This document shows, one piece after another, positions 6,092 to 11,340 of a DNA stretch of 11,340 nt. Made by a program: the position numbers and the translations under genes. The first letter of the stretch is position 1, and the number at the start of each line of letters is the position of its first letter. The notes beneath the pieces are model-generated. The model made no database searches and had not been told where the DNA came from. It saw nothing but the letters and a program-made list of their open reading frames with translations. The stretch is from assembly GCA_030152505.1 (NCBI GenBank), contig JASLJO010000235.1:1-11340 (forward strand), in the 5' to 3' direction. Origin of the DNA: Solirubrobacterales bacterium (GTDB taxonomy: Bacteria; Actinomycetota; Thermoleophilia; Solirubrobacterales; 70-9).

Positions 6092-7417
6092 TCACAGAGC
6101 CCCGATTCGCCTTTCCAGGTAGTCGTTCATGAAGATCGGCGAGGCCAGCGGCAGGAACGCGTCGAGCCTGTGGTTGCGTGCCGTGAACTCGGGGTCGATG
6201 AAGTTGATCTTTCCCCAGTGGGCCTTGAACGGGACCCCGGCGGCCTCGAGATGCCTCCAGAGGCCGTGGAGGTGGTCATAGATGGCCTCCTTCTCACCTG
6301 GCTCGGTGCAGACCTCGGTCAGGTACATGAAGTTGAACTTGACGATGAAGGGGAGCCCGTCCCAGTTCCACGGTGACATCAGGCCGTCTTCCACACGGGT
6401 CAGCTCGATCTCGGTGGGGACGTTCGGCCAGCCGTGCTCGTCGAAGTAGCGGCGGCATTGGTCGATGACGTCGCCCACGTCGTCCGGCCGGAAGCTCCAC
6501 TCGGCCATCGCCACGTGCAATGGGGCGCGACGGTCGACGGGCAACATATTCCGCAGCGGCCCGGTGGCGCGATCTTCGCCGTAGGTCAGAGCGAGCCCCT
6601 CGTATACGAGCTCCAGCGGCCCATTCAGCAGTGGCCCGGTGTCCGAGAGGGTGTCCAGCACCTTGAAGACGATGTCGAGCACCTGCTCGGCATGATCGGC
6701 CGGGTAGTCGCCGCCCGGGTCCGACTGCTCGCGGGGGACTTCGGTGGCCGCCCAGAGCAGCGCTTTCTCGCTCTTCTGCATCCAGTTGACGCGCCAGAAG
6801 TCGTATGTCGCCGAGGTCGCATCCAGATCGTCCAGCACCTCGTCCAGGTGAACGATCTTCTGGACGACTGAGAAGTAGCGCTCCTCGACGAGACGGAAGC
6901 GGACGCGGGTCAGCACGCCGAGCAGCCCGAGCGAGCACACGGCCGCCGGAAAATCGTCGTCCCCGAGGGCGATGCGCCGCACGCTCGCCTGGCCGCTGTC
7001 GGCGTCGATCGTCACCAGCTCCACCCACTCGAGCAGCTCATACAGCGCGTGCCGAGAGCTGGCCGGCGCGGTGCCGGTGGAGATCAGGCCGGCCAGCGTC
7101 TGATGGTCGGTGCCGCCGGTCGCAGTGAGCGATTTGCCCTCGTCGCTCAGTGCCGCGAGGAATTCGTGCAGGGTCACGTTCGCCGAGACCTCCACCGCGG
7201 CGTTCCCCGGCTCGAAGTCGATGTTCTTCGGCAGCCCCGAGGTGTCGAGGACGACCTCGGAGACGACGAGCTTTGCGCAGGAGTGCAGGCTGCCCGGCAC
7301 GCGCAGGCGGCCGCCCTCTCGGTGTACCTGCTCGAGTGTCTCCTCGAGCTCCTCGATCGTCCTCGGTCGCAGAACTCGCCCGGGTTGAAAAGAAAAAAGC
7401 TCCGACCAATCCTTCAT
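6092..7417 (-). CDS. FAD-binding oxidoreductase, VAO / aldonolactone-oxidase type
   Basis: Flavoprotein of 441 aa of the vanillyl-alcohol-oxidase fold, most like the D-arabinono-1,4-lactone / L-gulono-lactone oxidase group. The N-terminal FAD domain covers about residues 10-180. It includes VPGSLHS (40-46), where H45 sits at the position often joined covalently to FAD, and TDHQTLAGLISTGTAP (103-118), which matches the family's isoalloxazine-binding stretch. The C-terminal HWGK (400-403) is the HWxK hallmark of the sugar-lactone oxidase group. The rest is a substrate domain. No signal peptide is visible. The family normally oxidises a polyol or lactone with O2 or a dehydrogenase acceptor; the substrate here cannot be read from sequence. 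It is first in a two-gene leftward operon with the M19 protein, with a tRNA-Met upstream on the same strand. Its 5' end contains a T6 run in the coding strand, but the frame is intact. Confidence 0.88.
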   Translation of the reverse strand: MKDWSELFSFQPGRVLRPRTIEELEETLEQVHREGGRLRVPGSLHSCAKLVVSEVVLDTSGLPKNIDFEPGNAAVEVSANVTLHEFLAALSDEGKSLTATGGTDHQTLAGLISTGTAPASSRHALYELLEWVELVTIDADSGQASVRRIALGDDDFPAAVCSLGLLGVLTRVRFRLVEERYFSVVQKIVHLDEVLDDLDATSATYDFWRVNWMQKSEKALLWAATEVPREQSDPGGDYPADHAEQVLDIVFKVLDTLSDTGPLLNGPLELVYEGLALTYGEDRATGPLRNMLPVDRRAPLHVAMAEWSFRPDDVGDVIDQCRRYFDEHGWPNVPTEIELTRVEDGLMSPWNWDGLPFIVKFNFMYLTEVCTEPGEKEAIYDHLHGLWRHLEAAGVPFKAHWGKINFIDPEFTARNHRLDAFLPLASPIFMNDYLERRIGAL

Positions 7418-7434
7418 TTCTCACCCATGGGCCG

Positions 7435-7464
7435 ACCATACCTCGCGTGACCTCGCCGAGGCAA
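7435..7464 (-). promoter_or_regulatory. Candidate promoter of the oxidase-dipeptidase operon
   Basis: On the minus strand TTGCCT (7464-7459) is followed after 18 bp by TATGGT (7440-7435). Transcription would begin roughly ten bases before the ATG at 7417, leaving a very short leader containing a weak GGTGAG. Hexamer matches are moderate and no experimental support is available. Confidence 0.35.
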
Positions 7465-7478
7465 CCGGTGAGCGCCAA

Positions 7479-7552
7479 TGCCGGAGGAGGGACTCGAACC
7501 CCCGACACGCGGATTATGATTCCGCTGCTCTAACCAGCTGAGCTACTCCGGC
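7479..7552 (-). tRNA. tRNA-Met (anticodon CAT), elongator
   Basis: A complete cloverleaf can be folded on the minus strand. The acceptor stem GCCGGAG pairs with CTCCGGC. The D arm is GCTCAGCTGGTTAGAGC. The anticodon stem GCGGA/TCCGC encloses the loop ATCATAA, with CAT at 7518-7516. The T arm GGGGG-TTCGAGT-CCCTC has one wobble pair. The discriminator is A (7479) and CCA is not encoded. The normal G1-C72 pair and the absence of the three G-C pairs at the base of the anticodon stem exclude initiator tRNA. A tRNA-Ile whose CAT is modified to lysidine is the main alternative, judged less likely. TAGCAT (minus strand, 7568-7563) could be its -10 box. Confidence 0.95.
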
Positions 7553-7628
7553 CGGGAGGGGGATGCTAGCGAGGCTTCGGGTGGGAGCGGGCGCGCGCGC
7601 CGCGGCTCCGGATAGCCTTTTAAGTGTG

Positions 7629-8582
7629 ATGGGGAGCGCTCTGGATAGGGCAGTCAGCACGCTATTCCGGGATTGCCTGGATCTGAGCCCCTCCGAAGAG
7701 GTGCTGGTGATCTGCAACCCGATGACCGAGGAGCTGGGTGCGCTGTTGCGGATCAACGCCCAGGGCGAGGGCGGGGAAGCCACCCTCGCGGTCATCTCCG
7801 AGCGGGAATCGCACGCGGCCGAGCCGCCGCTGGCGGTCGCCGCCGCTATGCTCGCCGCCGACATCGTCGTCGCGCCGACGATCCAGTCGATCTCCCATAC
7901 CGAAGCCCGCCGCGCGGCGACCGAGGCGGGCGTGCGAGTCGCCTCGATGCCCGGCGTCACCGGTGAGATGCTGGCCCGGGTGATGGGCGCCGACCTGCGG
8001 ATGCTGCGCAAGCGCGGAACCTCCGTCGGGCGGACGCTCGGCGCCGGCGGCGAGGCCCGGATCACCTGCGCGAAGGGCTCGGACCTGCGGCTCGGGCTCG
8101 AAGATCGCACCGCGATCGTCGACGCCGGCTCGCTCAACATGCGCGGTGCGTTCGGCAACATCCCCTGCGGGGAGGCCTTTATCGCGCCGATGGAGGGCAC
8201 GGCGGAGGGAACGCTCGTCGTCGACGGCTCGATTGCCGGGGTCGGCAAGGTCGCCGCGCCGGTGGAGCTGACGGTCCGCGACGGTCATCTGACCGAGGCG
8301 ACCGGCGCCGAGGGCGCGCAGCTGATGCAGCTGCTCACCGAACACGGCGCCGACGGCACCAGCGTCGCCGAGCTCGGCATCGGCACCAACGAAAGCGCCA
8401 TCCTCACCGGCAACATCCTCGAGGACGAGAAGATCCTCGGCACCGCCCACGTCGCCTTCGGCGCATCGGCGGCGATCGGCGGCACGGTCCAGGTTCCGGT
8501 GCATCTCGATTGCGTGGTCCTGCGGCCCACGGTCGAGGTGGACGGCTCGGCGATCGTTCGGGCCGGCGAGCTGGTTGTCTGA
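7629..8582 (+). CDS. M29-type (thermophilic) metallo-aminopeptidase family protein
   Basis: Soluble protein of 317 aa similar to the aminopeptidase T/S group (peptidase M29, COG2309-like), which removes N-terminal residues using a two-metal centre. Candidate ligands are E182 (GEAF), E248 (AELGIG), H274 (TAHVAFG) and H292/D294 (VHLDCVV). The 66-residue gap between the two glutamates equals the one I recall for aminopeptidase T. The family tyrosine seven residues after the first histidine is Ala here, and the protein is shorter than the roughly 400-aa aminopeptidases. It could instead be a related non-peptidase such as the NicX-like dioxygenase fold. ATG 7629 (or GTG 7626) is chosen over ATG 7563 because the latter adds a low-complexity leader and overlaps the likely tRNA promoter. 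TAGCCT (7613-7618) may be a -10 for a leaderless message. The formimidoyltransferase gene follows after 3 bp. Confidence 0.82.
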   Translation: MGSALDRAVSTLFRDCLDLSPSEEVLVICNPMTEELGALLRINAQGEGGEATLAVISERESHAAEPPLAVAAAMLAADIVVAPTIQSISHTEARRAATEAGVRVASMPGVTGEMLARVMGADLRMLRKRGTSVGRTLGAGGEARITCAKGSDLRLGLEDRTAIVDAGSLNMRGAFGNIPCGEAFIAPMEGTAEGTLVVDGSIAGVGKVAAPVELTVRDGHLTEATGAEGAQLMQLLTEHGADGTSVAELGIGTNESAILTGNILEDEKILGTAHVAFGASAAIGGTVQVPVHLDCVVLRPTVEVDGSAIVRAGELVV

Positions 8583-8585
8583 GCG

Positions 8586-9476
8586 GTGGCCCGCCCGCTG
8601 CTTGCCGTCCCGAACGTCTCCGAGGGTCGCGACCCGGCGACGATCGATGCGCTGGAGCGCGCCTTCTCCTCCGGGGTGCGGCTGCTCGACCGCCACAGCG
8701 ACCCCGACCACAACCGGACCGTCTTCACGCTCGCCGGCGAAGCGCCGGCGCTGATCGCGGCTTTGAGAGCAGGCGCGGCGGAGGCGGTCGCTGCGATCGA
8801 CATGAACGCGCACGACGGCGCTCACCCTGCGATCGGCGCGCTGGACGTCTGCCCGACCGCCTGGATGGAGGCGGGGGATCGCGATCGGGCCGTCTCCACC
8901 GCGAAGGAGGTCGCCACCGAGATCGGCCGCCTCGACGTTCCGGTCTTCCTCTACGGCGACCTGGCGGCCGGCCCCGAGCGGGTCGAGAGGGCCTACTTCC
9001 GCAACGGGGGCCTGGCGGAGCTCTGGCTGCGGATGGAGGCCGGCGAGCTGCGCCCGGACCGGGGTCCCGAGCAACCCCACCTGACGGCCGGCGCCACCCT
9101 GGTAACCGCCCGCCCGCCGCTGGTCGCATTCAACGTCGAGCTCGACAGCGGCGACCTCGACCTCGCCCGCGCCGTCGCCGCCGGCCTACGCGAGTCGGGC
9201 GGCGGACCGGCGGGGGTGCGGGCGATCGGCCTGCTGCTCTCGAACGGGCGCGCCCAGGTCTCCACCAACGTCCACGACCCGGCGGCGGTGCCGCTGGCGG
9301 CGGTCGTCGAGCGGGTCCGGGCACTGGCCGGCCCGCTCGGCGCCCGGCCGGTCGAGGCGGAGCTCGTCGGTCTCGCGCCCGCCGTCGCGCTGAGCGGCTA
9401 TCCCGACGACGTGCCGATCCGCGGCTTCGACCCGGAGCGGCACACGATCGAGCGGAGGCTCGCCTCGCTTTCCTGA
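8586..9476 (+). CDS. ftcD: Glutamate formimidoyltransferase (FTCD N-terminal-type, monofunctional)
   Basis: Enzyme of 296 aa that transfers a formimino group between N-formimino-glutamate and tetrahydrofolate, linking histidine breakdown to one-carbon metabolism. The sequence shows the expected blocks. VPNVSEGRD (8-16) is at the N-terminus, then SDPDHNRTVFT (38-48). HDGAHPAIGALDVCP (76-90) contains candidate catalytic histidines H76 and H80. VPVFLYGDLAA and QVSTNVHDP come later, followed by AELVGLAP near the C-terminus. The cyclodeaminase domain of the bifunctional animal enzyme is absent, as is common in bacteria. The start is GTG at 8586, 3 bp after the stop of the aminopeptidase gene, so translation is probably coupled. 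No hut genes are visible in the window, so a role in histidine catabolism is inferred from the family only. Some bacterial homologues are thought to act in 5-formyl-THF salvage instead. Confidence 0.9.
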   Translation: MARPLLAVPNVSEGRDPATIDALERAFSSGVRLLDRHSDPDHNRTVFTLAGEAPALIAALRAGAAEAVAAIDMNAHDGAHPAIGALDVCPTAWMEAGDRDRAVSTAKEVATEIGRLDVPVFLYGDLAAGPERVERAYFRNGGLAELWLRMEAGELRPDRGPEQPHLTAGATLVTARPPLVAFNVELDSGDLDLARAVAAGLRESGGGPAGVRAIGLLLSNGRAQVSTNVHDPAAVPLAAVVERVRALAGPLGARPVEAELVGLAPAVALSGYPDDVPIRGFDPERHTIERRLASLS

Positions 9477-9498
9477 GGCGATCGAGGCCGCCTTGGTC

Positions 9499-9504
9499 TA
9501 GATT
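9499..9504 (+). promoter_or_regulatory. Candidate -10 box for a leaderless transcript
   Basis: TAGATT fits the TANNNT -10 pattern and ends six bases before ATG 9511, so transcription would start at or next to the A of the start codon. No clear -35 is seen. This would separate the membrane-protein/hydrolase pair from the upstream operon. Confidence 0.4.
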
Positions 9505-9510
9505 CCGAGG

Positions 9511-9876
9511 ATGGCCCAGACGAGAAAGAAGCGCCGCCGCAAGCACCGCGGCACGCAGGGCGGCCGGGTCGATCCGAACCGCCGTGCCGGTCGCCCGCGC
9601 ACCCGCGAGGAGGCCAAAGCGCGCGCTCGGGCGGGCCGCAAGGCGCAACCGCGTGTCGACGCCCCGCCGACCTGGCGCAGCGCGATCACCCGCGGCGCTG
9701 TCGCGGCGGTGATCTTCACCGCGCTTCTGATGCTGATCTTCCGGCGCTCCCCCGGTGCCGCGTTCGGCCTCGGCGCCTTCATGCTCGTCTTCTACATCCC
9801 GGCCGGCTACTACCTGGAGACGGTGCTCTGGCGGCGGCGCGAGCGGGCGCGGATACGCGCCAGGGGGAACGGATGA
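9511..9876 (+). CDS. Small basic membrane protein, function unknown
   Basis: A protein of 121 aa with a strongly basic, probably disordered N-terminal tail (residues 1-48, rich in Arg/Lys, including KKRRRKHR at 6-13). Two hydrophobic helices follow at about 62-77 and 83-103, and the C-terminus is basic (RRRERARIRAR). The positive charges at both ends predict cytoplasmic N and C termini with a short outside loop. The tail could contact nucleic acid, ribosomes or acidic lipid; nothing specific can be claimed. The stop overlaps the next start as ATGA (9873-9876), implying translational coupling to the metallo-hydrolase. A TAGATT box sits six bases before the ATG, suggesting a leaderless message. 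I do not recognise a named family. Confidence 0.75.
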   Translation: MAQTRKKRRRKHRGTQGGRVDPNRRAGRPRTREEAKARARAGRKAQPRVDAPPTWRSAITRGAVAAVIFTALLMLIFRRSPGAAFGLGAFMLVFYIPAGYYLETVLWRRRERARIRARGNG

Positions 9877-10517
9877 GCCTCGACGTGCAGATGCTCACCG
9901 TGGGGCCGATCGCGGAGAACTGCTTCCTGGTGCGGCGCGAAGGCTCCGGCCGCGGCTTGATCGTCGACCCCGGCGACGAGCCCGACCGCATCCTTGCCGC
10001 GGTCGAGCAGATGGGGGCGAAGATCGAGGCGATCCTGATCACCCACTGCCACTTCGACCACATCGGGGCGGTCGCGCCGGTGGCGACCGTGACCGGCGCT
10101 CCCGTCTACTGCCCCGAGATGGAAAAGCCGGTGCTCGCCGACGTCATGGCCTACGTCCCGATGCCCGGGATCGGGCCCTTCGACAGCTACGAGGCGGACG
10201 AGACCGTTGCCGGGGGCGAGACGCTGGAGCTGGCCGGAATGACGATCGACGTGATCTTCACTCCCGGCCACAGCCCCGGGCACGTCACCTACTCGGTGCG
10301 CGACGAGGAGGCGATGTTCTCCGGCGACCTGCTCTTCAAGGGATCGGTCGGGCGAGTCGACCTGCCGGGCGGGGACGGCCCGACCCTGCTGCGCTCGATT
10401 CGCGAGCTGATCGAGTCCCACTCGCCCGAGACCGGCGTCTACCCGGGGCACATGGGCGTGACCACACTCGGCGCCGAGCGCGAAACCAACCCCTTCCTCA
10501 CCGAACTGGCGCGCTGA
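9873..10517 (+). CDS. Metallo-beta-lactamase-fold hydrolase, glyoxalase-II-like
   Basis: Soluble zinc hydrolase of 214 aa. It carries the full set of MBL-fold ligands: HCHFDH (58-63), H133 and H137 in TPGHSPGH, D152 in SGDLLF, and H193 in YPGHMG. The GHSPGHVTY and GDLLFKGSVGR motifs place it in the hydroxyacylglutathione-hydrolase-like (GloB/YcbL) group, which hydrolyses thioesters such as lactoyl-thiols. Actinobacteria generally lack glutathione, so a different thiol or a broader role is likely. AGGGGG lies five bases before the ATG. The start overlaps the membrane-protein stop. hisS begins 31 bp downstream; a member of this group next to hisS is a recurring bacterial arrangement. The family is certain; the substrate is unknown. 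Confidence 0.92.
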   Translation: MSLDVQMLTVGPIAENCFLVRREGSGRGLIVDPGDEPDRILAAVEQMGAKIEAILITHCHFDHIGAVAPVATVTGAPVYCPEMEKPVLADVMAYVPMPGIGPFDSYEADETVAGGETLELAGMTIDVIFTPGHSPGHVTYSVRDEEAMFSGDLLFKGSVGRVDLPGGDGPTLLRSIRELIESHSPETGVYPGHMGVTTLGAERETNPFLTELAR

Positions 10518-10534
10518 ACCGACCGCCGCGCAGG

Positions 10535-10540
10535 TAAGGT
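10535..10540 (+). promoter_or_regulatory. Candidate -10 box of hisS
   Basis: TAAGGT fits the TANNNT -10 pattern and ends eight bases before ATG 10549, compatible with a leaderless hisS message. No Shine-Dalgarno precedes this ATG beyond the same purine cluster, and no -35 is recognisable. Confidence 0.35.
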
Positions 10541-10548
10541 CGCGCCCC

Positions 10549-11340
10549 ATGCCGAGCAAGTACCAGGCGCCGCGCGGGACCTTCGACGTCCTGCCCGAGA
10601 CAGCTCCGCGTCGAGCTGAGATCGAGTCGGCCGCGATCGGGATCTTCGAGCGAGCTGGCTACGAGCAGATAGCCACGCCGATCTTCGAGGACACCGAGCT
10701 GTTCGAGCGTGGGGTCGGCCGCTCCACCGACATCGTCCGCAAGGAGATGTTCACCTTCGAAGACAAGGGCGGTCGCAGCGTCACCCTGCGACCGGAGGGC
10801 ACGGCGCCGATCTGTCGCGCCTACCTCGAGCACGGCATGCACAAGCTGGCGCAGCCGGTGAAGCTCTGCTACGTCGGGCCGTTCTTTCGTCACGAGCGCC
10901 CCCAGGCCGGTCGCTACCGGCAGTTCCACCAGATCGGGATCGAGGCGATCGGCACCGAGTCGCCCCTGGCCGACGCCGAGGCGATCATGCTGCTCGCCGA
11001 TCTGCTCGCCGAGCTCGGCGTCCCCGGCGTCCGGTTGCGGCTGGGGAGCCTCGGCTCTCCTCAGGCCCGCGGCGCCTACCTGGAGGAGCTGAAGGCCCAC
11101 CTTCGCGCCAACGAGGCGGAGCTCTCCGAGGACGTCCGCGCGCGGATCGAGATCAACCCGCTGCGCGCCTTCGACGCCGACGACGAGGGGACGCGCGGCG
11201 TGATGACGAGCGCGCCGACGCTCGTCGACCGGCTCGGGGGCGAGGACGCCGAGCACTTCGCCGAGGTGAGGCAGCTGCTGGAGGCGGCGGGTGTCGCCTA
11301 CGAGATCGACCCCACCCTCGTGCGCGGCCTCGACTACTAC
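10549..11340 (+). CDS. hisS: Histidyl-tRNA synthetase (5' part, runs off the window)
   Basis: Class II aminoacyl-tRNA synthetase that charges tRNA-His in the cytoplasm. The first 264 residues are present and the frame is open at the window edge. The full protein is usually about 420 aa. The N-terminal APRGTFDVLP (7-16) is typical of HisRS. GYEQIATPIFEDTELF (37-52) corresponds to motif 1. LRPEGTA (80-86) follows. Motif 2 is FRHERPQAGRYRQFHQ (113-128). LVRGLDYY (257-264), a HisRS-specific histidine-binding motif, ends exactly at the edge. The C-terminal anticodon-binding domain lies outside. Unlike the LeuRS-like gene in this window, all signature motifs are canonical, so this is the housekeeping enzyme. 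It sits 31 bp after the MBL-fold gene. Confidence 0.96.
   Translation, partial: MPSKYQAPRGTFDVLPETAPRRAEIESAAIGIFERAGYEQIATPIFEDTELFERGVGRSTDIVRKEMFTFEDKGGRSVTLRPEGTAPICRAYLEHGMHKLAQPVKLCYVGPFFRHERPQAGRYRQFHQIGIEAIGTESPLADAEAIMLLADLLAELGVPGVRLRLGSLGSPQARGAYLEELKAHLRANEAELSEDVRARIEINPLRAFDADDEGTRGVMTSAPTLVDRLGGEDAEHFAEVRQLLEAAGVAYEIDPTLVRGLDYY

Noticed and set aside
5024..6376. Long rightward open frame opposite the dipeptidase and oxidase
   Set aside because: Antisense shadow caused by GC-rich codon bias; no recognisable motifs, whereas the minus-strand frames carry full catalytic signatures.
7387..7400. A-rich run as a possible frameshift site in the oxidase gene
   Set aside because: The frame is intact through the run and continues into a complete oxidase, so no disruption is seen.
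7479..7552. tRNA-Ile with lysidine-modified CAT anticodon, or initiator tRNA
   Set aside because: The G1-C72 pair and anticodon stem exclude initiator; overall arms resemble elongator tRNA-Met, though Ile(CAT) cannot be fully excluded by eye.
7563..7628. Upstream ATG start for the M29-type gene
   Set aside because: It lies inside the likely -10 box of the divergent tRNA, has no family-like residues, and encodes an Ala/Arg-rich leader.
7662..9080. 472-codon leftward open frame opposite the aminopeptidase and formimidoyltransferase genes
   Set aside because: Low-complexity Arg/Gly/Asp-rich shadow without motifs; the plus strand has two well-supported families.
1..11340. CRISPR arrays, integrases, transposases, phage genes
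   Set aside because: No spaced repeat arrays and no mobile-element proteins are visible in any frame.

Overview
The window is a GC-rich, densely coded stretch from a bacterial chromosome. High GC with strong G/C bias at third codon positions, frequent GTG/ATG starts, several promoter-like hexamers lying directly against start codons (leaderless style), and a metallo-beta-lactamase-fold gene directly before hisS all suit an actinobacterium. A deep-branching Thermoleophilia/Solirubrobacterales-type lineage is my best guess. This is inference: there is no 16S gene or other phylogenetic marker beyond partial hisS.

Left part (1-1290): a small GtrA-family membrane protein runs rightward. It is followed by a 150-bp gap built around an 18-bp inverted repeat and a perfect tandem 19-bp repeat. 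A leftward 119-aa protein that resembles a TetR-type C-terminal domain without its DNA-binding part comes next. An AT-richer intergenic region follows, with a TGACA-N4-TGTCA palindrome and promoter-like hexamers.

Central part (1292-7552): this is the most unusual region. A LeuRS-family protein has kept the catalytic core, but its leucine pocket, editing-site and KMSKS motifs are changed and the C-terminal tRNA-binding domain is missing. A co-directional threonine-synthase-like PLP enzyme with a zinc ribbon follows, also with an altered active-site loop. Tail-to-tail with these, 6 bp away, is a leftward two-gene operon: a VAO/aldonolactone-oxidase-type FAD oxidoreductase followed by an M19 (renal dipeptidase) family protein whose first metal motif is HxH instead of HxD. 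An elongator tRNA-Met(CAT) lies just upstream of that operon. My hypothesis is that the LeuRS-like protein activates an amino acid outside translation, with the PLP enzyme making or modifying that amino acid; the oxidase and dipeptidase may or may not belong.

Right part (7629-11340): ordinary rightward genes. An M29-type aminopeptidase and a monofunctional glutamate formimidoyltransferase are tightly coupled. A small basic two-helix membrane protein follows, then a glyoxalase-II-like metallo-hydrolase overlapping it by ATGA, then hisS, which runs off the window.
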